A stretch of 64,000 nt of DNA from Desulfovibrionaceae bacterium (lineage in GTDB: Bacteria > Desulfobacterota > Desulfovibrionia > Desulfovibrionales > Desulfovibrionaceae), in NCBI GenBank assembly GCA_019421865.1, contig JAHZEL010000004.1, positions 1-64,000 on the forward strand. Direction: 5' to 3'. Position numbers and translations under genes: made by a program. Below the pieces are notes generated by a model. It did not search any database. It was not told where the DNA came from and saw only the letters and a program-made list of their open reading frames with translations. Shown here one piece after another: positions 25,339 to 34,388 of the stretch (its first letter is position 1; the number at the start of each line of letters is the position of its first letter).

Positions 25339-26394
25339 ATGCCGGAACAGCATGCCCCCTCTGACGCCCTGCTTGTCGACGGACACGGCAGAACCGTGCG
25401 CTACCTGCGCATTTCCGTGACCGACCGATGCAATCTCTGCTGCCGCTACTGCCGGGACGAAGGCGTGCCCTTCATTCCGCACGAGAATATCCTGCGCTTT
25501 GAGGAAATAGAGAAGATCATCGAAATCGCCACGGAACTCGGCGTGCACAAGCTGCGCTTCACCGGCGGGGAACCCTTTGCCCGAAAGGGATTTCTCGACT
25601 TTCTCGGCAGAATCCACGAGAGATTCCCGCATGTTGCGCTGAAGCTCACCACCAACGGCACCCTGCTCGCCCCGGCGCTGGACACGCTCAAGGAACTCGG
25701 CGTTTCGGTCAATCTGTCTCTCGATTCGCTGGATCGCCAAAAATATGCCTCCATCACGGGCAGAGACGAGCTGCCCACGGTACTCGACAACATGCATCGC
25801 ATGCTGGAGATGGGCATTCCTCTGAAGATCAACGCCGTGGCCATGCGCGGCGTCAACGACAACGAGCTGCATGATCTGGCCGCCATGGCCATGGACTGGC
25901 CGGTGGACGTTCGCTTCATCGAGTTCATGCCCATGGGGGACTCCACCATCTGGTCGAACAATCTGTTCTGGCCTGCGGCCGACATTCTGGAAACGGCCCG
26001 CAGATACTGGAAGCTCGATCCGGTGGCCCTGCGCCGCAAAGACGGTCAGGCAAGTGAAGGCTCCGCCGCCGAGGAACGCGGACCGGCCAAGCTCTGGAAG
26101 CTCATTGCTCCGGACGGCACGGTGTCCCGTGGCAGCTTCGGCCTCATCACCTCCGTCACGCAGAGCTTCTGTCAGTCCTGCAACCGCCTGCGTCTTACGG
26201 CGGAAGGCAATATCCGCACCTGCCTCTTCGACGACAGAGAATACCCCATCCGGGATATTCTGCGCGAAAAAGGCCCGGAAGAAGTGCGCCGCATCATGAT
26301 CGAGGCGGTTGCCCGGAAGCCCGTGGGCGCGGAAATTCTTGCCTCGCGGCAGGGGCCTGTGGCGCATAAGAGGATGTCCGCCATAGGAGGATAA
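25339..26394 (+). CDS. moaA: GTP 3',8-cyclase MoaA
   Basis: Radical SAM enzyme that starts molybdopterin synthesis from GTP. The 351-residue protein has the CNLCCRYC cluster motif (CX3CX2C) near residue 29, the RFTGGEP segment, the C-terminal second cluster cysteines in CQSCNRLRL and about 13 residues later, and the Gly-Gly tail (SAIGG). It closes the tunR-tup-moa gene set and is followed by a terminator at 26600. Confidence 0.96.
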   Translation: MPEQHAPSDALLVDGHGRTVRYLRISVTDRCNLCCRYCRDEGVPFIPHENILRFEEIEKIIEIATELGVHKLRFTGGEPFARKGFLDFLGRIHERFPHVALKLTTNGTLLAPALDTLKELGVSVNLSLDSLDRQKYASITGRDELPTVLDNMHRMLEMGIPLKINAVAMRGVNDNELHDLAAMAMDWPVDVRFIEFMPMGDSTIWSNNLFWPAADILETARRYWKLDPVALRRKDGQASEGSAAEERGPAKLWKLIAPDGTVSRGSFGLITSVTQSFCQSCNRLRLTAEGNIRTCLFDDREYPIRDILREKGPEEVRRIMIEAVARKPVGAEILASRQGPVAHKRMSAIGG

Positions 26395-26599
26395 GGGCAG
26401 CGCCTGAAAAACACTCGGGCTCATCCGACGCAAGGGAAAACGGGTTCCCGATCAGCTTCCGTTCTTCCCGCCGGCGTGGGCGAAACGCGCTCTTTCTTCC
26501 GCAAAAGCGCGGCTGAACAGGCATAGCGAAAACAGCCTCCCTGAACCGGCCTGCGGCCGACACGGCGTTCCTTCCTCCGCCTGCACACAATCATACGAA

Positions 26600-26647
26600 G
26601 AACTGCGTAGGATATGATATCCTGCGCAGTTCTCTTTTAATTTTTTG
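26600..26647 (+). terminator. Terminator of the tungsten cofactor operon
   Basis: A 16-pair stem with one wobble: GAACTGCGTAGGATAT and ATATCCTGCGCAGTTC (26600-26632), followed by TCTTTTAATTTTTT. It is 206 bases after the moaA stop. Confidence 0.88.
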
Positions 26648-26819
26648 CTGCAACGGCCCGTCCTCTACCCTCTTTTCATCCGGTTCTGCCTGAGAGACGC
26701 GGGCACGACGCATCCGAAAAGAAAAGAGGCAGGAAGTCCACAGTTCCCCCTCCCCGAAAGAGCGCAGAAAAGCAGTCAGACAACCATGATGCAGCCCCAC
26801 CCTTGAAAACCTGCAGTTA

Positions 26820-26852
26820 AAGCAAAAGAGCCGCAGACAATGTCTGCGGCTC
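26820..26852 (-). terminator. Terminator of the tRNA-Leu gene
   Basis: GAGCCGCAGACA and its complement TGTCTGCGGCTC (26828-26852) form a long stem; read on the minus strand it is followed by TTTTGCTTT. Confidence 0.9.
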
Positions 26853-26864
26853 ATCGTATTCAAC

Positions 26865-26949
26865 TGGTGCCCAGGGGGAGACTCGAACTCCCACGCCATT
26901 CGGCGCTACCACCTCAAGATAGTGTGTCTACCAATTCCACCACCTGGGC
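26865..26949 (-). tRNA. tRNA-Leu, anticodon GAG
   Basis: An 85-base tRNA with an encoded CCA end. The acceptor arms are GCCCAGG and CCTGGGC, the anticodon loop reads TTGAGGT between CTATC and GGTAG, and a long variable arm (CGCC/GGCG) marks a class II tRNA. It reads CUC codons. A TTGCCA/TATAAG promoter with 15 bases between the boxes lies upstream at 26961-26987 on the minus strand. Confidence 0.96.
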
Positions 26950-27265
26950 ACGAGGTGCAACTTATAGAAAATCGACCGGGCTGGCAAGCATTTTTTTGCC
27001 GTTTTACAAAAAAAATTATTTTTTCATCAGAGAACGCGCATCCTGCAGGCAGGGCTGCCGTTTTTTCTCCATGTTCCCGCCCCGCGCTTCCTTTTTCGCC
27101 GTACTATCCGGCCTGACGGGCCTCCCCGTTATGGACAAACAGCTCTCCAGCAGATAAATTTTAATCATTATATTGAAAAGTCGTCCGATTCGTCACTTCA
27201 TCGGCACGAATCTTGCATCATCATAAACATCAGTACGATGTTCACCCCATCCAAGGAGTATGACC
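26950..27265. other. Divergent upstream region of tRNA-Leu and the large effector-like gene
   Basis: It holds the tRNA promoter (26961-26987, minus) and the sigma-54 promoter (27202, plus). Between them, 27000-27200 is moderately AT-rich and could hold an enhancer site for a sigma-54 activator, but I cannot name one. Confidence 0.5.
27202..27217 (+). promoter_or_regulatory. Sigma-54 (-24/-12) promoter of the effector/chaperone operon
   Basis: CGGCACGAATCTTGCA matches the consensus TGGCACG-N4-TTGCA at all but the first base. GG (27203-27204) and GC (27215-27216) are exactly ten bases apart. The start of transcription would be near 27228, about 38 bases before the start codon. Confidence 0.85.
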
Positions 27266-30200
27266 ATGCCCCGCATACAGGCCGATCCCACCGTTCAGCA
27301 GCAGCTGGAAGCCCGCGGCATTACCGAAAAGACCGGTGTTTTCGGAAATCATAAGGTTCAGCTCGGCAAGAGCGATCCCATCCGTCTGGACAGCATCAGG
27401 GCCAACAAAGTTCCCTTTCAGGGATTCACCACTGCCACAAAAGTTGCCAGAGGACAGGCAGGCATCGCTGCTTCCGCTCAGGATACGCTGCATGTTCTGA
27501 CCCGCCCCGGCCTGCTGGATGCAAAGGCCCTTCTTGCCGCGCTCAAGACCTCGCAGAGCTATCTGGACCGTCTGGACAGGCTCGGCGAACTTACCCCGCA
27601 GCAGAAGGAAAACTCGCTGTGGGCCTTTGCTCCGGCCGTGGAAAACATAAGCAATACCGAGCTTGCCGCCGTGTATCAGAGCTTCACCACCGGTGAGATG
27701 GACCTTCTGCAGACCGCGCTTCAGCGCGAAGGCCAGACCAACGCCAGAGCTGCCGACGCTCGCTCCGCCGCCTCCATGCTCTTTGATCTGCAGGCTCTTG
27801 TGCTCAAGGAAGTCAGCAACCGCTGCGTGCGCGGCATGGTGGACGATCTTATCGCCGCCCACCCGGAAGATCCCGAACTTACGCAGCTCAGACTGCCTCC
27901 CCGCCTCAGCGAACAGTACGCCGGACAGGCCGCTGCCGTTGCTCCGGCCCAGCCCCACGACATCACGCCCGCCAATCTCCGCGCGCTTGTGGAAACGGCG
28001 GCGCAGAGCGCCACGGCAAGAGAAAAGACGGCCGTCGGAGAAACCGAAAAACTGCGCAACAGAGATCTGCCCTCCGTATCCGTCAAGGAAATGGCCGACA
28101 TACTGCGTTCCGCGGAACTGACCGTCAACCTCAACGTCGACGTTTTGCTCAGCGAAGACGGCATACTGGCTCATCCCGACCAGCCCATGAAGAACATCTT
28201 CCACCTTGCGGATGAAAACGTTTTTCCCAAGGGAGAAGGCTATCTGGCCCGCCGCGATGCCACAGAACGTCTGCTCTTCCCCGAGCTGGAAGGACACGCC
28301 GTGCAGGCCGACGAGCGCCCCGTGTACGGTGCGCTCAACGTGCAGAATCGCAGAATAGGCGCCGTATCCTCAACGGCAGGCTACGGAACGGCGGCCATCG
28401 TGCTCAAAAGCGATGTGGCCAGACGTGCCACCTACATTGCCGAAGACACGTTCTATGCTCCCGTGGTCAACATGTCTCAGGAACGCCGCGCCAACTTCTA
28501 CGCGCTTCTGGACGGCGCGGGGCTTCCCGTCGAACTCACCGCAGCCTGCCGCGACGTGAACTCCGCCGAACATAAGGCGCTGGAACGCTGGTTCGACAGC
28601 ATCGCCAAAGTCGCGGACGCACGCACTTCGGCCTTCATCGCCCTCCCCTCGGAGCTGAAAGGAATGACCGATGACGAAGCGGGGCACTTCAAGGCTCTGC
28701 TCATGCAGTGCTTCGGCGACCGCGCCGCCACCCGCAGTCTGCTGGCCACGCACGACAATCTCGAAGCACTCATTCCTCACATGAAGGACTTCGACGGCAA
28801 CGCGCTTGCTCTGGCCGCCATGAAGCATGCTGACGGCAGCCGTCCCCGTGTTCAGCTCACCGGTGCGCAGTACCTCGAGGCACAGATCCAGGGACCCCTC
28901 ATTCCTTCCCGCGACATTGCCGAAATCCGCATCGACCTCTTCGACATCCCGGAAGAAAACCAGGCGGAAGTCCGTGCGCGCATGGCCGCCTTTGAACAGC
29001 GCACGGGCATACACGTCAACATCATCGAGGACTACGATCTGGGCGGTGAAGTGGAGGCCATCGACAAGGTGCATCGAGAAGAAAAAACCTTCCACCTTGA
29101 CCATCTCGACAGGCCCCGCATCGAAACAGAATACGAAAGCGTGCTTATGGATCTTGCCGGACACGTCGCCAGATTCATCGAAGCCGAGGGTATCGGCAGC
29201 AATCTTGCTCCGGGCATGCTGCGTCTTGAAGGCAATGCCCTCGCCCTCCTTGCCTCCAAGTTCGATCGCGCCCTGCAGGACGCCATGAAGAATCCAGGGC
29301 AGGCAAGCCATAATCCGGAAGAGATGGTGAGACAGGCCTTCCAGAAAGCGGCCAGGCCCATACTGCAGCAGAAGGTCGAGCTTCTGAATGAACTGGAACG
29401 CCTTCCCTTTGCCACCGATGCTCAGAAGGCAGCCTTCGCTTACTGGGTATGCAGCGCCAAGGCTCTGCGCTCTCCCGAAGAGCTGCGCATCATTCATACC
29501 CATGCCACGGCTCACGCGGCGCTGCTGCGCGATATCATGAGCGCCGACCCCGCCCTTTCCGCAGAAGAGGTATTCGAGCGTATCGGCGAAGTTACGAAGC
29601 GTGCCACCGCAGACCTCAACCCCTTCATCAAACGACTCGGCGACAAGGACTTCGGTCCGGACGACAAGAACGCCGAACTCGACCGCATCTCCTTCCTGTC
29701 GCTGGCGTTGCTGGAACACGGCAATCCCGCCGTAACGAGGGAAGCCATGACCAGCCTGCATGCGCGCCTGAACACTCCCGCTGAACGGAATCTCATGGCG
29801 CAGCTCCATCAGCTCGGTCAGAGAGAAGGCGGTGATGTCATCGCCGACGCCGCGGACTTCGGTACCGTGAGCGCCACGGTTCAGCTCATGTATCGCAACG
29901 CCTTGAACTCCGCACGAGTGGCCGGCGTCAGATTCGAGAACCTGCACAGCTTCGACGCAGAGCTGTCCCTGATTCCGCAGTCCACGCGCCTTGCCCTGCA
30001 CAACGTGGCTCCGGAAACCGCGGCAGAGCTGAACAGACTGCATCCCGGCTATCCGACCTTCCCGGCTGCCGCGCATCCGGAAGCCCTGCCTGCAGACGGC
30101 GCAGGCCGCAGAGCCTTCCTCGTCAACAATCTGGACGCCTACATCAACCATGAACAGACCTTCGAACGCGGCACGTCCGTGCACGGACGCGGCCACATCG

Positions 30201-30865
30201 CCCGCGCATTCATCTTTGCGTCGGCCATGTGTTCCATCCTCGAAGAGCAGGGCGTCAGCATGGACCGCAACGCCGTTCTCTGCGGCATTACCGGGCACGA
30301 TCTCGGCAGGCAGGGCGGCGGGCAGGACCGCTGGGAAGCCCGCAGCGCAGGCATGACCGTGGACGCCATGAAGGCGGCCTTCGGCAACGATACCCTGGGC
30401 GCAACTTACGAGCAGGCCGTCGGAGACAGCATCGACGCCCATCGCGGCCAGACGCTGGAGGCCATGCTGCTCAATGCGGCGGACTCTCTGGATATCGGCC
30501 GTACGCAGCAGTTCGATCCCGAGCGTTTCGCCTTCCTGCACGGTCGCGGCGGAGAAAAGCCCACCGCTGAAGCACGGGAGATTCGCCAGCAGCTTGCCGT
30601 GGAAGCCGACCTTTTGCAGCGCCTCACCAACCCGCTCTGTCAGGCCCGCAACGTGCTGGACAAGCTCGTCATGGAAGCGGGAACGGCTCCGGCTCCCGTC
30701 GCCGAAAGCTATATGGAGCAGCGCAGAGACCTGCTTGCCGGCGTGGCCCAAAAGTTCGCCGACGAGTGGACCATCGACGCCGACACCTTCGTACGCAACA
30801 TGGAAAAGACCATCGCGGACAACCCCGATCTCTTCCCCCTGCTCTCCAGGTACTACCGTCCGTAA
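27266..30865 (+). CDS. Putative type III secretion effector with DUF3626-like and SidE-PDE/HD-like domains
   Basis: A 1199-residue protein without signal peptide or membrane segment. The ATG at 27266 is preferred over that at 27260 because AAGGAG is seven bases before it. Residues 1-280 are helical and could carry the secretion and chaperone-binding region. About 285-600 resembles DUF3626: LTVNLNVDVLL, RPVYGALN near 351-358 and the YLEAQIQGPL motif near 536-545. About 965-1085 is an HD-type metal site: HGRGH (973-977), GHDLGR (HD at 1011-1012), GGGQDRWE, His1059 and AADSLD. This order and spacing recall the phosphodiesterase domain of Legionella SidE effectors. A CesT-type chaperone gene follows and a sigma-54 promoter precedes. 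Secretion and activity are inference. Codon use matches the chromosome, so recent transfer is not indicated. Confidence 0.7.
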   Translation: MPRIQADPTVQQQLEARGITEKTGVFGNHKVQLGKSDPIRLDSIRANKVPFQGFTTATKVARGQAGIAASAQDTLHVLTRPGLLDAKALLAALKTSQSYLDRLDRLGELTPQQKENSLWAFAPAVENISNTELAAVYQSFTTGEMDLLQTALQREGQTNARAADARSAASMLFDLQALVLKEVSNRCVRGMVDDLIAAHPEDPELTQLRLPPRLSEQYAGQAAAVAPAQPHDITPANLRALVETAAQSATAREKTAVGETEKLRNRDLPSVSVKEMADILRSAELTVNLNVDVLLSEDGILAHPDQPMKNIFHLADENVFPKGEGYLARRDATERLLFPELEGHAVQADERPVYGALNVQNRRIGAVSSTAGYGTAAIVLKSDVARRATYIAEDTFYAPVVNMSQERRANFYALLDGAGLPVELTAACRDVNSAEHKALERWFDSIAKVADARTSAFIALPSELKGMTDDEAGHFKALLMQCFGDRAATRSLLATHDNLEALIPHMKDFDGNALALAAMKHADGSRPRVQLTGAQYLEAQIQGPLIPSRDIAEIRIDLFDIPEENQAEVRARMAAFEQRTGIHVNIIEDYDLGGEVEAIDKVHREEKTFHLDHLDRPRIETEYESVLMDLAGHVARFIEAEGIGSNLAPGMLRLEGNALALLASKFDRALQDAMKNPGQASHNPEEMVRQAFQKAARPILQQKVELLNELERLPFATDAQKAAFAYWVCSAKALRSPEELRIIHTHATAHAALLRDIMSADPALSAEEVFERIGEVTKRATADLNPFIKRLGDKDFGPDDKNAELDRISFLSLALLEHGNPAVTREAMTSLHARLNTPAERNLMAQLHQLGQREGGDVIADAADFGTVSATVQLMYRNALNSARVAGVRFENLHSFDAELSLIPQSTRLALHNVAPETAAELNRLHPGYPTFPAAAHPEALPADGAGRRAFLVNNLDAYINHEQTFERGTSVHGRGHIARAFIFASAMCSILEEQGVSMDRNAVLCGITGHDLGRQGGGQDRWEARSAGMTVDAMKAAFGNDTLGATYEQAVGDSIDAHRGQTLEAMLLNAADSLDIGRTQQFDPERFAFLHGRGGEKPTAEAREIRQQLAVEADLLQRLTNPLCQARNVLDKLVMEAGTAPAPVAESYMEQRRDLLAGVAQKFADEWTIDADTFVRNMEKTIADNPDLFPLLSRYYRP

Positions 30866-30982
30866 CGAAAAGGAAAAGCGGCGCGGACGCAAGGCGTGTC
30901 CGCCCCGCTCTTGCCCCGAAGGCCTTTGCATCTCAGCTTTCCGCACAACCAAAAAACATCGCTCTCAGCAAGGAGTTTCTTC

Positions 30983-31441
30983 ATGGAATGGACCATGACT
31001 CTGGAACGCTTCGGTTCCTCCATCGGCATCGATCATCTCGCCCCGGATGTGGACAGCAGCTGCTCGCTGCTTTTCGACAGTCAGCACGAAGTCACCTTCA
31101 CCCATGATGAGGAAGACCACTCCCTGCTGATGTACTGCGAAATCGGCAGCGCTTCCGGGCTCGGCAAGGAAGCCTGTCTTACGCTGCTCAGGGCCTCCCT
31201 TCTCGGCGCGGAAACCGGAGGAGCGGCCCTTGCTATCCATGACAAGCTGGAAAAGGTCGTCCTGTGGAAGCGCTATGACGACACGATTACCGACGACGAG
31301 CTGAAGGGCGCCGTCAACAGCTTCCTTGCTCAGGTCATGGTATGGAAAAAAAGACTGACCGAGCTTGCCGACGGCGGCGAGGCCGAAGAAGCCCCTGTGG
31401 ACAACACCTCCACCATGAACAACTTCGGCATGTTCGTCTGA
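30983..31441 (+). CDS. CesT/Tir-family type III secretion chaperone
   Basis: A 152-residue acidic protein with the class I chaperone pattern: N-terminal amphipathic helix (LERFGSSIGI), a CSLLFD strand, an EDHSLLMYCEIG strand pair, a central helix ending LLGAETGG, and a C-terminal helix before an acidic tail. Class I chaperones are encoded beside the single effector they bind, and this gene starts 117 bases after the large effector-like gene with AAGGAG seven bases before its ATG. No secretion apparatus gene is in the window. The family call is firmer than the effector call and is the main reason for it. Confidence 0.85.
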   Translation: MEWTMTLERFGSSIGIDHLAPDVDSSCSLLFDSQHEVTFTHDEEDHSLLMYCEIGSASGLGKEACLTLLRASLLGAETGGAALAIHDKLEKVVLWKRYDDTITDDELKGAVNSFLAQVMVWKKRLTELADGGEAEEAPVDNTSTMNNFGMFV

Positions 31442-31556
31442 TCCGCCCGGACCGGAGCGTCAAGCGACCTAGTGCCCGCACCCAAAACTGAAGGTCGATG
31501 CCGCAGGACGCGAAAAACACGCGCAGCGCAGCCCGTCAGCCACAGACAATACGGCA

Positions 31557-31597
31557 TGAAAAAGACCGGCACCTTCTCAGGTACCGGTCTTTTTCAT
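31557..31597. terminator. Bidirectional terminator between the chaperone gene and proB
   Basis: AAAAAGACCGG...ACCT, loop TCTC, then AGGT.CCGGTCTTTTT, with one mismatch. The flanking A and T runs serve both converging genes. Confidence 0.9.
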
Positions 31598-31602
31598 GAT
31601 CT

Positions 31603-32748
31603 TTACACGGCTGCGTTGATCAGAAGATTGTCGCGGTGGATGACTTCGGGATAATGGGCATTGCCGAGAGCGGCCGCCACTTCCACTCGTCTGAGGCCCT
31701 TGATCCGGTCAAGTTCCTCCGAAGAATAGTTGGTCAGTCCCACGCCTATGGCATGCTCTCCGCACATGACGCGCACAAGCGCGCCCGGCTCGAATTCGCC
31801 CTCAACGCCGATCACACCGCCGGGCAGCAGACTTCCGCCCTTCTCTTCCAGCGCTCTGGCTGCGCCCTCGTCCACGAGCACACGGCCCTGAGGCTCGGAC
31901 TGATAGGCCATCCAGTACTTGCGGCGCGACACGGCCTGTTCAGCCGGGCAAACCCAAGTACCCACATGCTCGCCGGCAAAGGCACGGTCGAGAATATCGG
32001 GACGCCTTCCCGGCAGAATCAGCGTAGGCACGCCGAGCTGCGCCGCCCTGCGGGCAGCCATGAGCTTGGAACGCATGCCTCCGGTTCCCACGCTGGTCTT
32101 GGCTCCGCACAGCGACTCGATGTCCAGATCCGCGATATGCTCGATGTTGTCGAGATAGGGAATGACCTCACCGGGCTTTGCGGATTCAGGATTGGCCGCC
32201 AGCACGCCGTCGGCGCTCGTAAGATTGATGTACAGCTCGCCCTCCACAAGATTCAGAAGAAGGCTTGCCAGCTGATCGTTGTCGCCGAACTTCAGTTCCT
32301 GCACGGCCACGGTATCGTTTTCGTTGACGATGGGCACCACGCCCCAGTCGAGCAGGTTCATGAAGGTATTGCGGGCGTTCAGAAAGCGGGGACGGCTGCG
32401 CAGATCGTCGCGGGTCAGGAGCACCTGAGCGCACAGAAGTCCCTGCGCGGCAAAGGCATGCTCGTATTCACGCATGAGGCAGCCCTGCCCTATGGCGGCC
32501 AGGGCCTGCTTGCCGGAAAGTCCCTCCACGCTGCGGCCGCGGTCCGGCAGCGCCGTTCTGCCCGCAGCCACCGCACCGGAGCTGACCAGGCATACCCGTC
32601 TGCCCTGACGCACCAGCCGGGCAAGCTGCTCCACGAGATTGTACATCACGGAAAGGTGCAGGCCTTCGGAAGTGGTCAGTACCGCACTGCCGACCTTCAC
32701 CACCAGAGTATGCGCCGAGGCAAGCGTCTTTTCACGGGTATCCATCAT
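31603..32748 (-). CDS. proB: Glutamate 5-kinase
   Basis: First step of proline synthesis, phosphorylating glutamate. The 381-residue protein has an N-terminal amino-acid kinase domain (LVVKVGSAVL, the NENDTVAV segment and GTGGMRSKL) and a C-terminal PUA domain from about residue 285. The start overlaps the obg stop (ATGATGG), so translation is coupled to obg; obg-proB is a common order in deltaproteobacteria. Confidence 0.96.
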   Translation of the reverse strand: MMDTREKTLASAHTLVVKVGSAVLTTSEGLHLSVMYNLVEQLARLVRQGRRVCLVSSGAVAAGRTALPDRGRSVEGLSGKQALAAIGQGCLMREYEHAFAAQGLLCAQVLLTRDDLRSRPRFLNARNTFMNLLDWGVVPIVNENDTVAVQELKFGDNDQLASLLLNLVEGELYINLTSADGVLAANPESAKPGEVIPYLDNIEHIADLDIESLCGAKTSVGTGGMRSKLMAARRAAQLGVPTLILPGRRPDILDRAFAGEHVGTWVCPAEQAVSRRKYWMAYQSEPQGRVLVDEGAARALEEKGGSLLPGGVIGVEGEFEPGALVRVMCGEHAIGVGLTNYSSEELDRIKGLRRVEVAAALGNAHYPEVIHRDNLLINAAV

Positions 32749-33848
32749 TCACGCGTCCATATCACTTCAATATCGGGGAATTCCTCGTCCACCACCACTT
32801 CTTCCTGATAGTGGACGAACGGATCATTGAAATCCAGCTCATCGCGCAGCTTCCACATGCGCTCCACCAGCTCTTCAAGTCCGATCTGTTCGCGCGCGGA
32901 AACAAACACGATGTCGCGGCCGTCGGCCTCGGCCCGGGCCTTCAGAGCCTCCAGCTCCTCCGGCGTGCGAAGGTCGATCTTGTTGACCACTTCTATCTGA
33001 CGGCGCATCGCCAGTTCCGGATCGAACTGAGCAAGCTCCTCATTGATGAGATCAAAACCTTCCCAGGGATTTTCCGCTTCGGGATCCACGTCCTCCACGC
33101 TGAGAATGTGCACCAGAAAACGCGTGCGCTCCACATGCCGCAGGAAACGGTCGCCGAGTCCCTGACCGGTATGGGCGCCTTCGATGAGTCCGGGAATATC
33201 GGCAATGACCATGCGTCTGTCGGGATCGCAGTCGTCGATGAGCACGCCGAGATTGGGCGTCAGCGTGGTGAAGGGATAGTCCGCAATCTTGGGACGGGCC
33301 GCAGACACGCGGGACAGGAAGGTGGACTTGCCGGCATTGGGCAGGCCCAGAAGTCCGGCGTCGGCAAGAATCTTGAGTTCCAGGCGGAAGGTTCTCTCTT
33401 CGCCGGGTTCGCCCTTCTGGGCAAAGCGGGGAGCGCGCATGGTGGACGACTTGAAATGCTCGTTGCCCTTGCCGCCGCGACCGCCTGCGGCAAGCAGCAC
33501 CAGCTTTTCAGGATCGGAAATATCGGCAAAGAGCACTTCTCCCTCGCCGGTACGCTCGTAAAGCTGCGTGCCGGCAGGAAGTTCGATGATGAGATCCTCG
33601 CCCTTGTGGCCGTCGCACTGACTACCCATGCCGCCCTGTCCGTTGGAGGCTTCATAGATGCGCTTCAGACGGAAGTCGTACAGGCTGTACAGACGGTTCG
33701 AGGCTCTTGCGTACACATTGCCGCCGTCGCCGCCGTTGCCGCCGTCGGGACCGCCCTTGGCCACGAACTTTTCCCGGCGGAAGGACACGCAGCCGTTTCC
33801 TCCCTTGCCGGCTTTAACCTGAATGGTGGCTTCATCCACGAATTTCAT
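32745..33848 (-). CDS. obg: Obg-family ribosome-associated GTPase
   Basis: GTPase for 50S ribosome assembly. The 367-residue protein starts with the glycine-rich Obg fold (VKAGKGGNGCVSFRREKF), followed by a GTPase domain with P-loop GLPNAGKST, the DIPGLIEGAH switch and NKIDL. The optional C-terminal OCT domain is absent. It is downstream of rplU and rpmA, the usual order, but a terminator separates them. Confidence 0.96.
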   Translation of the reverse strand: MKFVDEATIQVKAGKGGNGCVSFRREKFVAKGGPDGGNGGDGGNVYARASNRLYSLYDFRLKRIYEASNGQGGMGSQCDGHKGEDLIIELPAGTQLYERTGEGEVLFADISDPEKLVLLAAGGRGGKGNEHFKSSTMRAPRFAQKGEPGEERTFRLELKILADAGLLGLPNAGKSTFLSRVSAARPKIADYPFTTLTPNLGVLIDDCDPDRRMVIADIPGLIEGAHTGQGLGDRFLRHVERTRFLVHILSVEDVDPEAENPWEGFDLINEELAQFDPELAMRRQIEVVNKIDLRTPEELEALKARAEADGRDIVFVSAREQIGLEELVERMWKLRDELDFNDPFVHYQEEVVVDEEFPDIEVIWTRE

Positions 33849-34013
33849 ATGCTTTCCTCACGAGTGGGGCTCATGGCCCTGCAAGGTACGCGGCTGCTGC
33901 AAAAGCGCGACCGCTTCCTGCACCGGCAAAACGCCGGAGCCATGCGCCGGATGCTGAGAGGGGATGCCGCCGGGCGAGCCGCCGATTCGGGCGGGAAGGC
34001 CTGCTTCCCCGAA

Positions 34014-34054
34014 AAAAATACAAAGGGCGAGAAGAGCCTCGGCCCTTCTCGCCC
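34014..34054 (-). terminator. Terminator after rpmA
   Basis: GGGCGAGAAG (34025-34034) and CTTCTCGCCC (34045-34054); on the minus strand TTTGTATTTTTTT follows. It would lower but need not abolish read-through into obg. Confidence 0.87.
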
Positions 34055-34079
34055 CCATACATCACAAGCCGAAGCGCAA

Positions 34080-34355
34080 TTACGCAGCAGCTTCAGCGGG
34101 CACGATGCTCACGCGCTTGTGCACGCGACGCTTGCGGAAGAACTTTTCGAACTTCACCACGCCGTCGCACTTGGCGAAAAGGGTGTAATCGCGGCCCATG
34201 CCGACATTGGCGCCGGGATAAACCACGGTGCCGAGCTGACGAACAATGATGTTGCCGGCAAGAACGTGCTGACCGCCGAAGCGCTTCACGCCTCTGCGCT
34301 GACCTTCACTATCACGACCGTTGCGGGAGCTGCCGCCTGCTTTTTTATGTGCCAT
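34080..34355 (-). CDS. rpmA: 50S ribosomal protein L27
   Basis: A 91-residue ribosomal protein with the AHKKAGGSSRNGRDS N-terminus that reaches the peptidyl-transferase centre and the central GNIIVRQLGT segment. No N-terminal extension needing cleavage is present. It follows rplU by 33 bases. Confidence 0.98.
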   Translation of the reverse strand: MAHKKAGGSSRNGRDSEGQRRGVKRFGGQHVLAGNIIVRQLGTVVYPGANVGMGRDYTLFAKCDGVVKFEKFFRKRRVHKRVSIVPAEAAA

Positions 34356-34388
34356 GATGAAACTCCTTGGAAAATAGCGGTACGCCCG

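Larger units (their letters stand above)
26395..26864. other. Intergenic region between moaA and tRNA-Leu
   Basis: The stretch contains the moaA terminator (26600) and the tRNA terminator (26820). I see no credible reading frame, RNA gene or repeat in the remainder. Confidence 0.6.
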
